From: Granulicella arctica
Lineage (GTDB): Bacteria; Acidobacteriota; Terriglobia; Terriglobales; Acidobacteriaceae
Assembly: GCF_013410065.1 (NCBI RefSeq)
Contig: NZ_JACCCW010000002.1
Span: 744,001-808,000 of the forward strand
Direction of reading: 5' to 3'
DNA: 64,000 nucleotides
Position 1 is the stretch's first letter. Each line of letters begins with the position of its first letter. Under the pieces are notes generated by a model that saw only the letters and a program-made list of their open reading frames with translations, was not told the DNA's origin and searched no databases. The translations under genes and the position numbers were made by a program. Below are positions 49,261 through 59,700 of the stretch, piece by piece.

Positions 49261-50856
49261 TCATTTGGAGAGGGTGCAGGTAAAGCTGGCGGCTGTGTTG
49301 GGGTCGCCGGTACCGTTGTACTTCGCGAATTTCGGGTAGGGGCAGAGGGGGCGAGTCATGGTGATTTTGGGCGTGGTGGGAGTGCCTTCATCATGGGAGG
49401 CGGTGATGACATCGGGTGCGATGCCTTTTTCGACCCAAAGTTCGAGGGAGAGACTGATGTTGTGCTGGGGATCGTCGGCTCCCTGGGAGGCATGCTCGCC
49501 GAACTGACCAAAGGAGGTGGCGCCGGGTCCTCCATCGCAGTGCTGCATGCCTGGGACCATGTAGAGGCGTGAAGAGGCGGAGGCGTTCGGAGTCGCCACG
49601 GTCATCTTCTCGTAGTAATGGACGGTGGCGAGTGCGGAGATGGCGGGGTCGTTCCAGCCGTGGTAGAGGATGAGCTTGCCGCCGCGGGTAAAGAAAGGAC
49701 TGAGGTTGGGATTCGTGGCGTTGAGGCTGGCTGAGGTTTCCTGATTGGCCTTTGCATAGGCTTCATCGAGATTGACGGAGTGAATGGTCCATGTCGGGTC
49801 GCTGTAGACCATGTTGCTGAAGTACTGCTGCCCGAAGGCGAAGAGGAGGCTCTGACCAGGGGTGAAGCCGGTGATCCACGGGGTCCAGCCACCGTCGCCG
49901 ACTTCGGAGCCAGGGAGGAAGCCGGGGAAGATGAGCGCGCCATCAGCGGAATGGAAGCCGGCGTAGAGAGCTTGCAGGGTTTTGAATTGGGGTTCGGTGA
50001 GGCAGGTGTCCGCGTCGCCTTGTTTGCAGAGGAGGGCCTCTGAGGGAACGTGACAGGTGCGGGGATCGTTGAGGATGCCGTCTTTGAGGCCGTCCTTTGC
50101 GTCACAGGCGGCGAGGACAGCGGCGCTGATCGCTTGAAGCTTGGTGGGTGGGATGTAGCTGGCGGGTGTGAGTGCGAGGGACTGTGCGTTTGAGATGGCG
50201 TTGGTGAGGAGCGCGGTCCAGTTGTAGGCCGGGGCTCCGGCGATGATGCCGTCATAGTCAGCGGGGAAGCGCTGGGCCTCCATGAGAGCCTCGCGGCCTC
50301 CGTCGGAGCAGGCGGCGAAGAAGGAATGTTTGGCGGGCGTGCCGTAGAACGAGCGAAGGATGGCCTGGGCGGTGACGGTCATCTCGTGGATGCCGCGGTA
50401 GCCGAAGTCGGCGATCTTTTCGGGGTGATGAAGGGCCCATGTGGCGTCGACGGCGGTGGTGCTGCCGATGTGACCGGTATCCGTTGCGGCAGTGGCATAG
50501 CCCTGAGCGACGTTGCGACTCATTCCGGGGCGATCGATGGTTCCGGCAAAGCCTCCGTTGCCCTGGCCGCGGAAGAGGCCGTTCCACCTCTCAGGGAGCC
50601 AAAGCTCGATGCGGATGTCGGAGTCGGATGTAGGTGTGAGTTGGGCGGTGACGCGGCAGAAGGGTGGGAGGGATTTTACGGTTTCGTCTAGATCAGGTGG
50701 CAGCTTCGCGGCGTCGGAGGGGCTGATCGGGTCGGCGGTGAGAATCTTTGTATTCGGAAGGGTGAGAGCTGTGAGAGAGGTGCAGTGAGTCGAATGCTGG
50801 GCATAGGCTGCTGTTGCTAGAAGCGTTGTGGCAACAATGGAGGCTAGCTTGTTCAC
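49261..50856 (-). CDS. Secreted tannase / feruloyl esterase family hydrolase
   Basis: 531 aa from a GTG start with GGGAGAC upstream and a signal peptide (MNKLASIVATTLLATAAYAQ). Alpha/beta-hydrolase of the tannase family, which cleave ester bonds in plant phenolics such as galloyl or feruloyl esters. Visible: FCRVTAQLTPTSDSDIRIELWLPERWNGLFRGQGNGGFAG, nucleophile motif FFAACSDGGREALMEAQRFPADYDGIIAGAPAYNWT (Ser next to Cys), ILNDPRTC, GGKLILYHGWNDPAI (Asp) and MVPGMQHCDGG (His next to Cys). The paired cysteines beside Ser and His form the CS-D-HC disulphide motif of this family. Monocistronic. Suits degradation of plant litter in soil. Confidence 0.9.
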   Translation of the reverse strand: MNKLASIVATTLLATAAYAQHSTHCTSLTALTLPNTKILTADPISPSDAAKLPPDLDETVKSLPPFCRVTAQLTPTSDSDIRIELWLPERWNGLFRGQGNGGFAGTIDRPGMSRNVAQGYATAATDTGHIGSTTAVDATWALHHPEKIADFGYRGIHEMTVTAQAILRSFYGTPAKHSFFAACSDGGREALMEAQRFPADYDGIIAGAPAYNWTALLTNAISNAQSLALTPASYIPPTKLQAISAAVLAACDAKDGLKDGILNDPRTCHVPSEALLCKQGDADTCLTEPQFKTLQALYAGFHSADGALIFPGFLPGSEVGDGGWTPWITGFTPGQSLLFAFGQQYFSNMVYSDPTWTIHSVNLDEAYAKANQETSASLNATNPNLSPFFTRGGKLILYHGWNDPAISALATVHYYEKMTVATPNASASSRLYMVPGMQHCDGGPGATSFGQFGEHASQGADDPQHNISLSLELWVEKGIAPDVITASHDEGTPTTPKITMTRPLCPYPKFAKYNGTGDPNTAASFTCTLSK

Positions 50857-50910
50857 GATGGGTCTCCCGTGTTCGGGATTATTAGAACACCGGACTGCTC
50901 AGGGCGCTGC

Positions 50911-51000
50911 GTTATGATGAGGCGAAATTATTTCTCCTGACAATTTTTGATCGGAATCGGAGTGGGCATGGGCTTGTCTTTGCGACGGGATGGGACGCGA
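50911..51000. repeat. Diverged duplicate of the S10 gene's 5' end
   Basis: TTATGATGA...TTTGATCGG...GGAGTGGGCATGGGCTTGTC... here repeats the sequence at 52682-52758 with small gaps. The copy keeps the ribosome site and ATG (50968) and would encode MGLSLRRDG then stop, so it is a remnant. Confidence 0.7.
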
Positions 51001-52563
51001 CTAGTTTACGAGTGAGGCACCTGCGGCCTTTGCTTCCGGCATTGTGAGCAGAAGCAGTGTGCAAGTAGGGGCGATGCCAGTGGAACAGGTGACGCGGCCA
51101 CGGCGCAACACCTTCTCGGGTCCTTCGTCCGGCAGACTTGCTCGCAGGGTGCTTTGGATGGCGGCAGCGGCGGAGTCTTTCAGTGTCGGCGATCCTGAGC
51201 GAAAGAGAACGACCGGCGGGTCGCTATGAGAGAGAAGGATATCGAAGACTGCATCACCCGCTGGCTCATTTGTCTTGGCGGTGAGGGATGGTAAAGGAGT
51301 CGGTCTAGCGAAAGGGAGGGGCTCCGCGTTAATCATGCTGAGACTGACCAGACGGCTGTGGATCTGATCCTGCTGTTTGGCCGATGCTCGAGCACTGAGT
51401 GCCATGCGATAGGCGTTGATCGCGTCGGGAATGCGATGTTGCATCTCGTAGATACGGCCGAGGTGGCTGCCGAGATACCCTTGCGGATCAAGTTCCCAGG
51501 CAGCGCGAGTGTAGAGCTCTGCTTTGGCGAGGTCGCCCTGCTGGAAGTAGATCCAGCCGAGGGCGGTCCAAGCGCGACATAGGTTCGTCATCTGGGAGAA
51601 GTTGTCGGCGGTGATGTTTTTGAGATCAAGGTCGATCGTCTGCTGCTCTTCCAGTTGAATCCCTTTCTCTGCAAGAGATCTCGCATCGGAGAGAGCGACC
51701 TTATCCATGGCGAGCTCATAGGCTACGTCGATCTTGACTTCGGGGTTTGGGTCTTTGCTGGCGTCTGCTATCTGTTGGAGGATAGCGCTTGAAACAGGTG
51801 CAGGGGGACGAGGTACAGGGGGAACCATTCCTAACGCTATTGGGAGATTTGACTGCTCCTTCACCGTGTAGCCTGCCGGGAGTTCAAAGAGTGCAGCGTC
51901 GGGCTCTTTACGGACGATGTTGGTGAGTTCGAACATACGGTTGCCGGTGCGAGGATCCTGCTCGACCTCGTTGACGATCAGCTTAAGTTCCGGAGAGACC
52001 CAGACGTCCGTGGTGACCTCGATAGGCTGCTCGTTGCCGATCTTGCCGGTGGGAATGGTGCCGGTCACTCGCTTGCCGACGAGGTGAAGCTTGTCCCGCG
52101 TCTGATGGCCGAGGTCCGTCGTCATGAGATTCTCGGGTTGGTTCGGGTGCCCGCCTGGCGTGCGCGGCACGGGAAGGTACTTAACCATGACTGCCGAATT
52201 TTCCGGAATTGCAGTACGCATCGCGGTCGTGCTGTTTGTGTTCCAACTGAGCGCGCTATGTTGGGCGGGGTCGATGATCCAGTTCAGCGTTGCCGGTTTA
52301 GGCTGTGTCGGGTCGGTTGCAACCAGCGTTCCTTCGAAGCGAAGTCGTCCATTGGTAGAGCGATAGACATGACCCTTCATTTCGTTGGTGAGGGTGATGC
52401 CGTTGAGTTGTTGGACGGTGCGAACGCTCTGATCGGCGGTGAAGGGCAGGCCAATGACCGGTGACTCTGATTTGCCGTGAGTGATCGAGAGTGAAGCCTG
52501 GCCGAGCGCGGCGCAGGCAGAGAGGGAGAGAGCAGCGATCACCACCGATAGGCCAGATTTCAT
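51001..52563 (-). CDS. Secreted TPR-containing protein of unknown function
   Basis: 520 aa from ATG 52563, which follows GAGGACA and starts a signal peptide (MKSGLSVVIAALSLSACAALGQ; the Cys gives a possible lipobox-like ALSACA). Residues ~30-240 form a beta-rich region with VTGTIPTGKIGNEQPIEVTTDVWVSPELKLIV, a form common in acidobacterial outer-surface proteins. A helical/TPR region follows at ~290-410 (AWTALGWIYFQQGDLAKAELYTRAAWELDPQGYLGSHLGRIYEMQHRIPDAINAYRMAL). The C-terminal ~90 residues resemble an energy-transducer-like tail. Divergent from the S10 carboxypeptidase with 166 bases between. Function not recognised. Confidence 0.7.
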   Translation of the reverse strand: MKSGLSVVIAALSLSACAALGQASLSITHGKSESPVIGLPFTADQSVRTVQQLNGITLTNEMKGHVYRSTNGRLRFEGTLVATDPTQPKPATLNWIIDPAQHSALSWNTNSTTAMRTAIPENSAVMVKYLPVPRTPGGHPNQPENLMTTDLGHQTRDKLHLVGKRVTGTIPTGKIGNEQPIEVTTDVWVSPELKLIVNEVEQDPRTGNRMFELTNIVRKEPDAALFELPAGYTVKEQSNLPIALGMVPPVPRPPAPVSSAILQQIADASKDPNPEVKIDVAYELAMDKVALSDARSLAEKGIQLEEQQTIDLDLKNITADNFSQMTNLCRAWTALGWIYFQQGDLAKAELYTRAAWELDPQGYLGSHLGRIYEMQHRIPDAINAYRMALSARASAKQQDQIHSRLVSLSMINAEPLPFARPTPLPSLTAKTNEPAGDAVFDILLSHSDPPVVLFRSGSPTLKDSAAAAIQSTLRASLPDEGPEKVLRRGRVTCSTGIAPTCTLLLLTMPEAKAAGASLVN

Positions 52564-52729
52564 GATGAAATGTCCTCGGATATGTGCGACGAAGCGATTA
52601 TAGCTGGGCCATAGAGGGAGGACTACTCTTTTTGCGAGGCAGCACAAGGTGTAACGGTGGCAGAGCGGACGAGAGCTCCGGGTTATGATGATCGAAACTA
52701 TTTTCTTGCGACGTTTGATCGGAGTGGGC

Positions 52730-54292
52730 ATGGGCTTGTCTTTACGGCGGGGTGGGGCGGGGTTGGCGATGTTGCTGTGTGTCGCTTCGGGTTGGGGGCA
52801 GGAGCGTGGGTCGCGTGCGGAGGCTCCGAAGGGTGGGGAGACTGCTCCCAAGGAGGAGGCGATTCCGGTTCCGCCGGAGACGAGCTCAGTGACCAAGCAC
52901 GACACGACGATTGGCGGAAAGGTGATTCATTACACGGCGACGGCGGGGAATCTGCTGATTCGCGATGCAAAAGATGAGCCGAACGGGAGCATCTTTTACA
53001 CGGCCTACACGGAGGATGGCGTGGAGGCGAAGAATCGCCCGGTGACCTTCTTCTACAACGGTGGCCCTGGGGCGGCGACGATCTGGTTGCACATGGGATC
53101 GTTCGGGCCGGTGCGTGTGATTACGCAGAGCCCGGAGGCGACGCAGCCTGCACCGTATGAGGTAGTTGCGAACGAGTACAGCCTGCTCGACCAGAGCGAC
53201 CTGGTGTTTATCGACGCGCCGTTGTGCGGGTTCTCGCGGGCAGTGGGCAACGGGACGGTGAAGGATTTTGCCGGGACGGATCAGGACATCCAGGCGTTTG
53301 AGAATTTTATTGCGCGGTATCTGACAGCGAATCAGCGGTGGAATTCGCCGAAGTTTTTGTTTGGCGAGTCGTATGGGACGACGCGCTCGGCGGGGTTGGT
53401 GGATGCGTTGCAGAACCACGGGATCGAGTTCAATGGAGTGGTGCTGCTATCGTCGATTTTGAACTATAACCGGCGTGCTCCCGGGCTCGACTACGAGACG
53501 ATCGGATACATGCCTTCGTTCGCGGCGATTGCGTATCACTACAAGAAGGTGAAGACGACACTGAGCCTTGCAGATTGGGTACAGCAGGCGCGGGAGTTTG
53601 CACGTGGGCCATACGCGGAGGCGATTGAGCAGGGGGATCGGCTGCCACGAGCGGAGTTTGACGCGATGGCGGAGAAGGTGGCGGCGTTTACCGGGCTGAG
53701 CGTGCCGTATGTAAAGGAGACGAAGCTGCGGATCTCGGCGATACGGTTTCGCAAGGAGCTGCTACGCGACGACGATCGTACGCTGGGGCGGTACGATGCG
53801 CGGTTCATGGGGTGGGATATAGATGCGGCGGGCGAAGACCCGAGCTATGACCCGTCGGATAGCGGCATCAGTGGAGTGTATGTCGGGGCGTTCCATGACT
53901 ACATGCAGCGGCAGTTGAAGTACATGAGTCAGGAGCCGTATTACCTTTCGGGACCGGGTGTGAGCCAGGCGTGGGACTTCAAGCACCATCCTTCGAACGA
54001 GCGCGGTTCGGCGGCGGACCAGAAGGAGCCGGATGTGGCGCTGGACCTGTCCGATGCGATACGGAAGAATCCGAAGTTGCGCGTGTTTTCGGCGAATGGA
54101 TATTTTGATCTGGCGACGCCGTTCTTTGCTACGGAGTTCGACCTGAGTCATATGGAGCTGCCGACGAGGCTGGTGAATAACGTGGAGTTTGGGTACTACC
54201 CGGCTGGGCATATGGTGTATCTGAACGTGGACGCGCTGAAGCAGATGAAGGCGGATGTGGACCGCTTCTATAGCGAGACGCTGCACAATTAG
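52730..54292 (+). CDS. S10 family serine carboxypeptidase-like hydrolase, secreted
   Basis: 520 aa from ATG 52730, preferred because GGAG sits 6 bases upstream and a signal peptide begins there (MGLSLRRGGAGLAMLLCVASGWGQ); ATG 52685 is the alternative. Family signatures: FFYNGGPGAATIWLHMGSFGP (oxyanion), DAPLCGFSR, FLFGESYGTTRSAGL (nucleophile Ser), NGYFDLATPFF (Asp) and YYPAGHMVYLN (His). S10 enzymes remove C-terminal residues from peptides at acidic pH, fitting an acid-soil bacterium. A diverged duplicate of its 5' end lies at 50911-51000, on the other side of the divergent TPR gene. Confidence 0.92.
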   Translation: MGLSLRRGGAGLAMLLCVASGWGQERGSRAEAPKGGETAPKEEAIPVPPETSSVTKHDTTIGGKVIHYTATAGNLLIRDAKDEPNGSIFYTAYTEDGVEAKNRPVTFFYNGGPGAATIWLHMGSFGPVRVITQSPEATQPAPYEVVANEYSLLDQSDLVFIDAPLCGFSRAVGNGTVKDFAGTDQDIQAFENFIARYLTANQRWNSPKFLFGESYGTTRSAGLVDALQNHGIEFNGVVLLSSILNYNRRAPGLDYETIGYMPSFAAIAYHYKKVKTTLSLADWVQQAREFARGPYAEAIEQGDRLPRAEFDAMAEKVAAFTGLSVPYVKETKLRISAIRFRKELLRDDDRTLGRYDARFMGWDIDAAGEDPSYDPSDSGISGVYVGAFHDYMQRQLKYMSQEPYYLSGPGVSQAWDFKHHPSNERGSAADQKEPDVALDLSDAIRKNPKLRVFSANGYFDLATPFFATEFDLSHMELPTRLVNNVEFGYYPAGHMVYLNVDALKQMKADVDRFYSETLHN

Positions 54293-54296
54293 TTGT

Positions 54297-54992
54297 TTAT
54301 GCGGGCTGTACTGCTCGGCGCAGTGCGGCTCGTGCGAGTAGGCGCGTGGAGTCGAGCGTTGGCAGCGGCGAATTTGCGTCGTTCATGAGCAGCGGGATCT
54401 CGGTGCAGCCGAGCACGACGGCATCGCAGCCCTCGTCTTTCATACGCTCGATGACTTGCTGGAAGTATGTAACTGCCTCGGGTCTAAATACGCCGTAGAC
54501 TAACTCTTCCATGATGATGCGGCTAATCTCTTCGCGTTCGGCGGGGCTGGGGCGAAGGTATTCGAGATTGTGCGCGGTGAGCTTTTGCGGGTAGACATCG
54601 CTCTCGACGAGCCAACGGGTTCCGGTGAGTCCGATGCGGTGGAAGCCGCGCTCGACGACTTGTGCAGCGACGACCTCGGCGATGTGCAGCCAGGGGAGCG
54701 GAGATCGTGGCTCCACATATGGCAGAGCCTGGTGGATAGTGTTGTCGGGACAGATGAGGAAGTCGGCGCCGATGGCCGCGAGTTTGCTTGCGGAGGAGAG
54801 CATGAGGTTGCCTACGCCCTGCCAGTCGTTGCGGTCGATGCATTGCATGTAGTCGGAGAGGGAGTGGGTGTGCATCGATATCTCGGGATGCGCGTGCGGG
54901 CCGAGAAGCTGTGCGCCTTCGATGCAGATGGTGCGATAGCAGAGAGCTGCGCCCTCGGCGGAGCAAGCGACGATACCTATGTGCTGGGGCAT
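54297..54992 (-). CDS. Aspartate/glutamate racemase family protein
   Basis: 231-aa cofactor-independent racemase-fold enzyme. N-terminal GIVACSAEGAALCY takes the place of the usual GGMSWEST strand-loop. The two catalytic cysteines appear in LICPDNTIH (usually CNTxH) and VLGCTEIPLL. LTGTRWLVES is the usual mid-chain element. The first loop, with a Pro-Asp insertion relative to CNT, and the atypical N-terminus make the exact substrate uncertain (Asp, Glu or hydantoin-like). Its stop lies 4 bases from the stop of the convergent S10 gene. Start has only a weak ribosome site. Confidence 0.85.
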   Translation of the reverse strand: MPQHIGIVACSAEGAALCYRTICIEGAQLLGPHAHPEISMHTHSLSDYMQCIDRNDWQGVGNLMLSSASKLAAIGADFLICPDNTIHQALPYVEPRSPLPWLHIAEVVAAQVVERGFHRIGLTGTRWLVESDVYPQKLTAHNLEYLRPSPAEREEISRIIMEELVYGVFRPEAVTYFQQVIERMKDEGCDAVVLGCTEIPLLMNDANSPLPTLDSTRLLARAALRRAVQPA

Positions 54993-55155
54993 GTGCTTAT
55001 TTTATAAGGCCGCGCTCCCTCCTAAGCCTCCTGGCGATGGCAGCAACCGTGGGCCGAACAGCAGGGAATGACAGTCTCCTTCCTACAAAGGATCTCCTTC
55101 ACAAAGTCTATGCAGATAGTCTCCAGATTCTGGACACTGTCTGCGGTCGTAACCC

Positions 55156-55185
55156 TTGTCGAATAAGGGCTGTATGGCCTATACT
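55156..55185 (+). promoter_or_regulatory. Sigma-70-like promoter
   Basis: TTGTCG (55156-55161), 18 bases, TATACT (55180-55185), about 70 bases before the small protein gene at 55259. Confidence 0.4.
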
Positions 55186-55258
55186 GATATTTGTGGCCGA
55201 AATGCATTCTTTTTCATGCGCTAGGGCTCACAAGTTTATTGGCGAGGGATAGAAAAGA

Positions 55259-55486
55259 ATGGCGAAGCGTCGTGGAAATCCGAATTGGGGCAAACCGGAG
55301 CCGATTGGCCCGGTAGTGCCGACCGTTACATCGTTCGAGATGGTCGTGAAGGAGTTCAAGCTGACCCCGGACCAGTACATCCGTTCGACGCGTCTGCGTG
55401 AGTGGGCCCGGCGGAACAAGAACTCGAAGTACATCCCAGAGGCGCTGCTTGAGGCGTGGGGATTTGAGATCGAGTCGACGCTGTAA
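55259..55486 (+). CDS. Small conserved basic protein of unknown function
   Basis: 75 aa. AGGGAT precedes the ATG by about 10 bases and a sigma-70-like promoter lies 70 bases further up; a strong hairpin terminator follows, so it looks like a complete, single-gene unit. The chain opens with a basic, Pro/Gly/Trp-rich segment ([19 protein letters not shown]) followed by a helical region ([48 protein letters not shown]). No catalytic motif. It could bind nucleic acid or a ribosomal partner, but this is only suggested by charge. Regular codon use supports a real gene. Confidence 0.7.
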   Translation: MAKRRGNPNWGKPEPIGPVVPTVTSFEMVVKEFKLTPDQYIRSTRLREWARRNKNSKYIPEALLEAWGFEIESTL

Positions 55487-55511
55487 GGCATCGAATCATT
55501 GCAAGGAAGAA

Positions 55512-55541
55512 TGCCGTCCTTCGGGACGGCGTTTCTGTTTC
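55512..55541 (+). terminator. Intrinsic terminator with UUCG loop
   Basis: GCCGTCC-TTCG-GGACGGC (55513-55530), followed by GTTTCTGTTTC. A compact 7-bp GC stem with a UUCG tetraloop, ending the small gene at 55486 before ribBA. Confidence 0.75.
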
Positions 55542-55576
55542 TGCGGAAGATTATGATGGATTGCGAGGATATACCC

Positions 55577-56728
55577 ATGTTTGCAGAGGTAGACGCGGCA
55601 GTTGCGGAGATACGGGCGGGGCGAATGGTCGTCGTGGTGGACGACGAGGATCGTGAGAACGAGGGGGATCTTACGCTTGCTGCCGAGTTTGTGACGCCGG
55701 AGGCGATCAACTTCATGGCGAAGTTTGGGCGCGGCCTGATCTGCCTGACGCTGACCGAGGAGCGGGCGGACTATCTGCGGCTGGGGCCGATGACGCAGGA
55801 GAATACGTCACGGTTTGGGACGGCGTTTACTGAGAGCATCGAAGCGCGCGAAGGCGTGACGACAGGGATCTCGGCGGCGGATCGGGCGCATACGATTCGG
55901 GTGGCGATCGATCCGGGTTCGACGGCGCGGGATTTGGCGCGACCGGGGCACGTGTTCCCGCTGCGGGCGCGCAAGGGTGGAGTGCTGGTGCGGGCGGGAC
56001 AGACGGAGGCTTCGGTCGATCTGGCGCGGATGGCGGGACTGGTCTCGGCGGGAGTGATCTGCGAGATCATGAACGAGGACGGAACGATGGCGCGGGTTCC
56101 GGACCTGGTAAAGTTCTGCGAAGAGCATGGGCTTCTGATGGTGACGGTGGCGGATCTGATTCGCTATCGGCTACAGCATGAGCGATACATCCATCGCGTG
56201 GCGGAGTCGCTGATGCCGACAGAGCACGGTGAGTTCCGCATGATTGCGTACGAGAGCGAGGTGGAGGGAGACGAGTCGCACGTCGCGCTGGTGTATGGAG
56301 ATGTGACGGGCAAGGACGATGTGGTGCCGGTGCGGGTACATACGCACTGTCTGGCGGGCGATGTCTTTGGAACGACGCTGTGTGACTGCCGCGCGGTGGT
56401 GGAGAATTCGCTGCGGATGATCGCCGAGGCTGGACGCGGGGCACTGGTGTATCTGCACAATGGGACGAAGGGGTTCGGCATCGATGGGACAGTGACGCCG
56501 GGGCGTGTGGTGCTGCATCGGGAGGCGCGAGGTAAGGATCGTGCGGACGATCGTAGCCAGCGGACGCTGCGGCAGGTGGGACTTGGTGGCCAGATTCTGT
56601 CGGACCTGGGGATTCATCGGATCAAGTTATTGACGAATACGCCGACGCATGTGCCTGCGCTACAAGGTTTTGGGATTGAGATCGTGGAGCAGGTTGCGGT
56701 TCCGATGGCGGTGAACCGGATGGTTTAG
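55577..56728 (+). CDS. ribBA: RibBA-like protein: DHBP synthase with degenerate GTP cyclohydrolase II domain
   Basis: 383 aa from ATG 55577 (GAGGAT upstream; an earlier start would begin before the terminator). Residues 1-~205 are an intact DHBP synthase, making 3,4-dihydroxy-2-butanone 4-phosphate for riboflavin: [83 protein letters not shown]. Residues ~215-383 resemble GTP cyclohydrolase II: the zinc cysteines are kept (Cys258, 269, 271 with E. coli spacing), but the EGRGIGL active-site segment reads NGTKGFG and the DxR motif reads TLR. The second activity is therefore doubtful, as in RibBX proteins. Another ribA elsewhere would be expected. Confidence 0.9.
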   Translation: MFAEVDAAVAEIRAGRMVVVVDDEDRENEGDLTLAAEFVTPEAINFMAKFGRGLICLTLTEERADYLRLGPMTQENTSRFGTAFTESIEAREGVTTGISAADRAHTIRVAIDPGSTARDLARPGHVFPLRARKGGVLVRAGQTEASVDLARMAGLVSAGVICEIMNEDGTMARVPDLVKFCEEHGLLMVTVADLIRYRLQHERYIHRVAESLMPTEHGEFRMIAYESEVEGDESHVALVYGDVTGKDDVVPVRVHTHCLAGDVFGTTLCDCRAVVENSLRMIAEAGRGALVYLHNGTKGFGIDGTVTPGRVVLHREARGKDRADDRSQRTLRQVGLGGQILSDLGIHRIKLLTNTPTHVPALQGFGIEIVEQVAVPMAVNRMV

Positions 56729-59700
56729 TTTGGGGCATTAACGGTCAGGTTGAGTGTAACGGTCTGGGTGAGCGGGGTGCCGGTGGTTACGCTACCTGTG
56801 ACTGTGTACTGATACGTGCCGGATGGTGTGATTCGAAGACTGGCGTCGATACTGTTGCTGCCGCAACCGCTGGCGAGCAGCATGAGCGCGGTGCAGAGTA
56901 ACGCCATGAACAGCGAGGTCGGCCACGTGCCGAGGACCTTACGGATGCTCCAGAGAAAAAGGGCGGCGGGCGCGAGGATGCAAAGGGCGGTGGTCTCGCT
57001 GAGCCGATGAGGGGTGGGCAGGTTCAGTTCTGCGGACGTGAGGGTGTTGAGGGTGACCGTGGCTGTCTGAGCGGAGCCATTGAGTGCGACGCTTGAGGGA
57101 ACGATTGAACAGGTGGCGTTTGGTGCGACGACAATGGCGTTGCAGTTCAGGACGACGGTTCCGATGAAGCTGTTCAGTGGGGTGACGGTGAGGGTGTAGG
57201 TGGCGGGGTGTGTCTGATCGACGCTTTGTGTGGCTGAGGCTGCGCCGCCGACGGTGAGGGTGAAGGATCCGCTGTTGATGCTGGTGGAGGTGCCGTTACC
57301 GGTAAGGGCTACAGTGCCGGGGGAGGTGGGGTCGGAGCTGGCTATGGTGAGGATGCCGGTCCGTGTGCCAGTCGCGGCGGGGGCGAAGGCAATCGTAACC
57401 GAGCAGCTTGCGCCGGCGGAGAGCGTAGCGAAGAAGCACGGCCCAGTGACGGCATAGTCGCCGCTGATCTTCAAACTGATACCGGTGATGGCTGCGGTGC
57501 CGGTGTTGGCGAGCGTGAGGGAGAGGCTGGTGGAGGCACCAACTGCAACGTTGCCGAAGCTGAGAGCGGTGGGGTTGATGCTCAGGTGTGATTGGACGCC
57601 GACGCCGGTGAGTTGGGCGATGAGTGCGGAGGTCGAGACGGAGCTGGATACGCTGAGCGATCCGGCGCGCACTCCTGTTGCAGTAGGCGTGAAGCCGACC
57701 TGGATGGTGCAGGTGGCGTTCGGTGCGAGGGAGCTGCCGGTGGCGGGGCAGTTGCCGGTAGCGGCATAGTCTCCGGTAGTGGTGATGCCGTTGAAGACGG
57801 CTGCGGCGGTGCCGTCGTTGGTGATCTGAATGGGGAGGGTAGCGGTGCTGCCGACGAGTTGGGTGCCGAAGTTGAGCGAGTCCGGCTGGAAGACGAGGGT
57901 GGAGGGGCTGGCGGTGCCGATAAGGCTGAGGAAGTCGAGCGAGGTGCCAGAGTCGGAGGAGATTTCGACGGTGCCGATGCGTGTGCTGACAGATTGATTC
58001 GACTGACTGGAGAGTTGGGGGGTGAAGGTGATGGTGAGCAGGCAGCTTGCGCCGGGGACGAGGACAGGGCAGCTTCCGGCGACGGAAAAATCGGTGGACC
58101 CAGTGAGACTGGCGATGTGGAGAACGGTGTTGCCGGTGTTGGCGAGGGTGACGGTCTGCGGTGCGGAACTGAAGCCGATGGCAGTGGTGTCGAAGGTGAG
58201 CGAGTTTTGAGAGGCGACGAAGCTGACCAGCGGTGCTGCGTTGCTTGGAGCGGAGACGGCTGTCGCGGAGGAAGTTCCGGTGAGGTTGATTGCGTCAGGT
58301 CCGCTTACGGCGTCGCTCTCGACGATGAGGGCTCCGCTGTCGGTGGTAGATGGGGGAGAGGCTGTCCCTGTGGCGACCTGGTTGAGTGGGGTGTAGGTGA
58401 CGGTGACGGTGCAGCTTTGGCCGATGGCCAGGGTCGTGCCGCAGGTGGTGGTGGAGAGGAAGGGCCACTGGCTGGTGATGCGGCGGACGGTGACGGTGCT
58501 GTCGGTGGTAGAGACGGAAGCGCTTGAGGTATTGGTGAGAGTAAGGATCTGCTGGATGGATTGGCCGGAGGGGACCTGTCCGAAGTCGAGGAGGCGTCCG
58601 GGAGAGAGGTTCCCGGTAATCGTGAGCGAGTTGGTTCCGGTGCCATAGCCTTGAACATAGCCGAGGCCGTCGAGCGTGGCGCTGCCATCGGTGGGGGTGG
58701 CCTGGGCGAAGAGCGTCCCGGTGATGCTGCCGTTGGTGAGGGGAAGGAAGCTGACGGAGAAGGTACAGTTCGCATTGGGTGCGAGACCGGCGCAGGCAGC
58801 TCCGCTGAGAACAAACTGACGCGGGAGAGTGAGATTGAGGGTGAGCGATTTGGCGGTGAGGTTGTTGATGGTGTACTGCCGCGTGCCTCCGATGGCGTTG
58901 ACGGAGGAGGGGCCGTAGTCGAGGTTGCCGGGGACGATCTGGATGCCTGCACTCTCAGAGGTGTAGGTGGCGGAGAGCGGGATAGTGTAGGTCGTGAGTA
59001 CGGGGCTGCCGCCCACAGTCGCTGTAACCGGGAGTTGGAGCGTGTCGGTGACGGTAGCCGTGGCCGGAGTGTAGGTGACGGTGAGGGCGCAGGTCGCACC
59101 GGGAGAGAGACTGGCGCAGGTGGTGGTGCTCTGGAAGGCGGTGTTGGCGTTTGCAGGTGTGCCGATCTGGAGGGTTACGTTGCCGGTGTTCGAGACGGTG
59201 ATGCTTTGCTGAGTCGCGGTGATGCCAGAGACGTTGTTGAAGATGAGGGCGCTGGGATTGAAGGCGATGCCGGGGTCAGATGAACCGAATCCTGTGAGGG
59301 GCACAGAGACGGACCCGGCGCTGGTCTGGAGGGTGAGGGTGCCGGTATGTTGCCCGGCTGTTGTCGGGGCGAAGAGAACTTCGACGAGACAGGAGGCATT
59401 CTGGGCAAGCGAGCCGGAGCAGGATGCACCACCGCTGGCGGCGGTGCTGAGGCTGAAGTCGTCGGTGAACACGGGGGCGGTGACGGTGATGTCCCCAACG
59501 GTGGAGTTGGTGAGGGTGAAGAGCATCGGTGCGCTGGAGCTGTTGACGGCAATGCTGCCGAAGTCCTGGCTGATGGGAGTGAGGATGAGATTTGAGGTGG
59601 TGAGGCCGTTGCCGGTGAGGGTGAGGAGGTAGGGATTTCCTGCGAGCGACGAGGCGAGTGTGAGCGCAGCGGTCTGTGGGCCGGTTGCGGTGGGGGTGAA

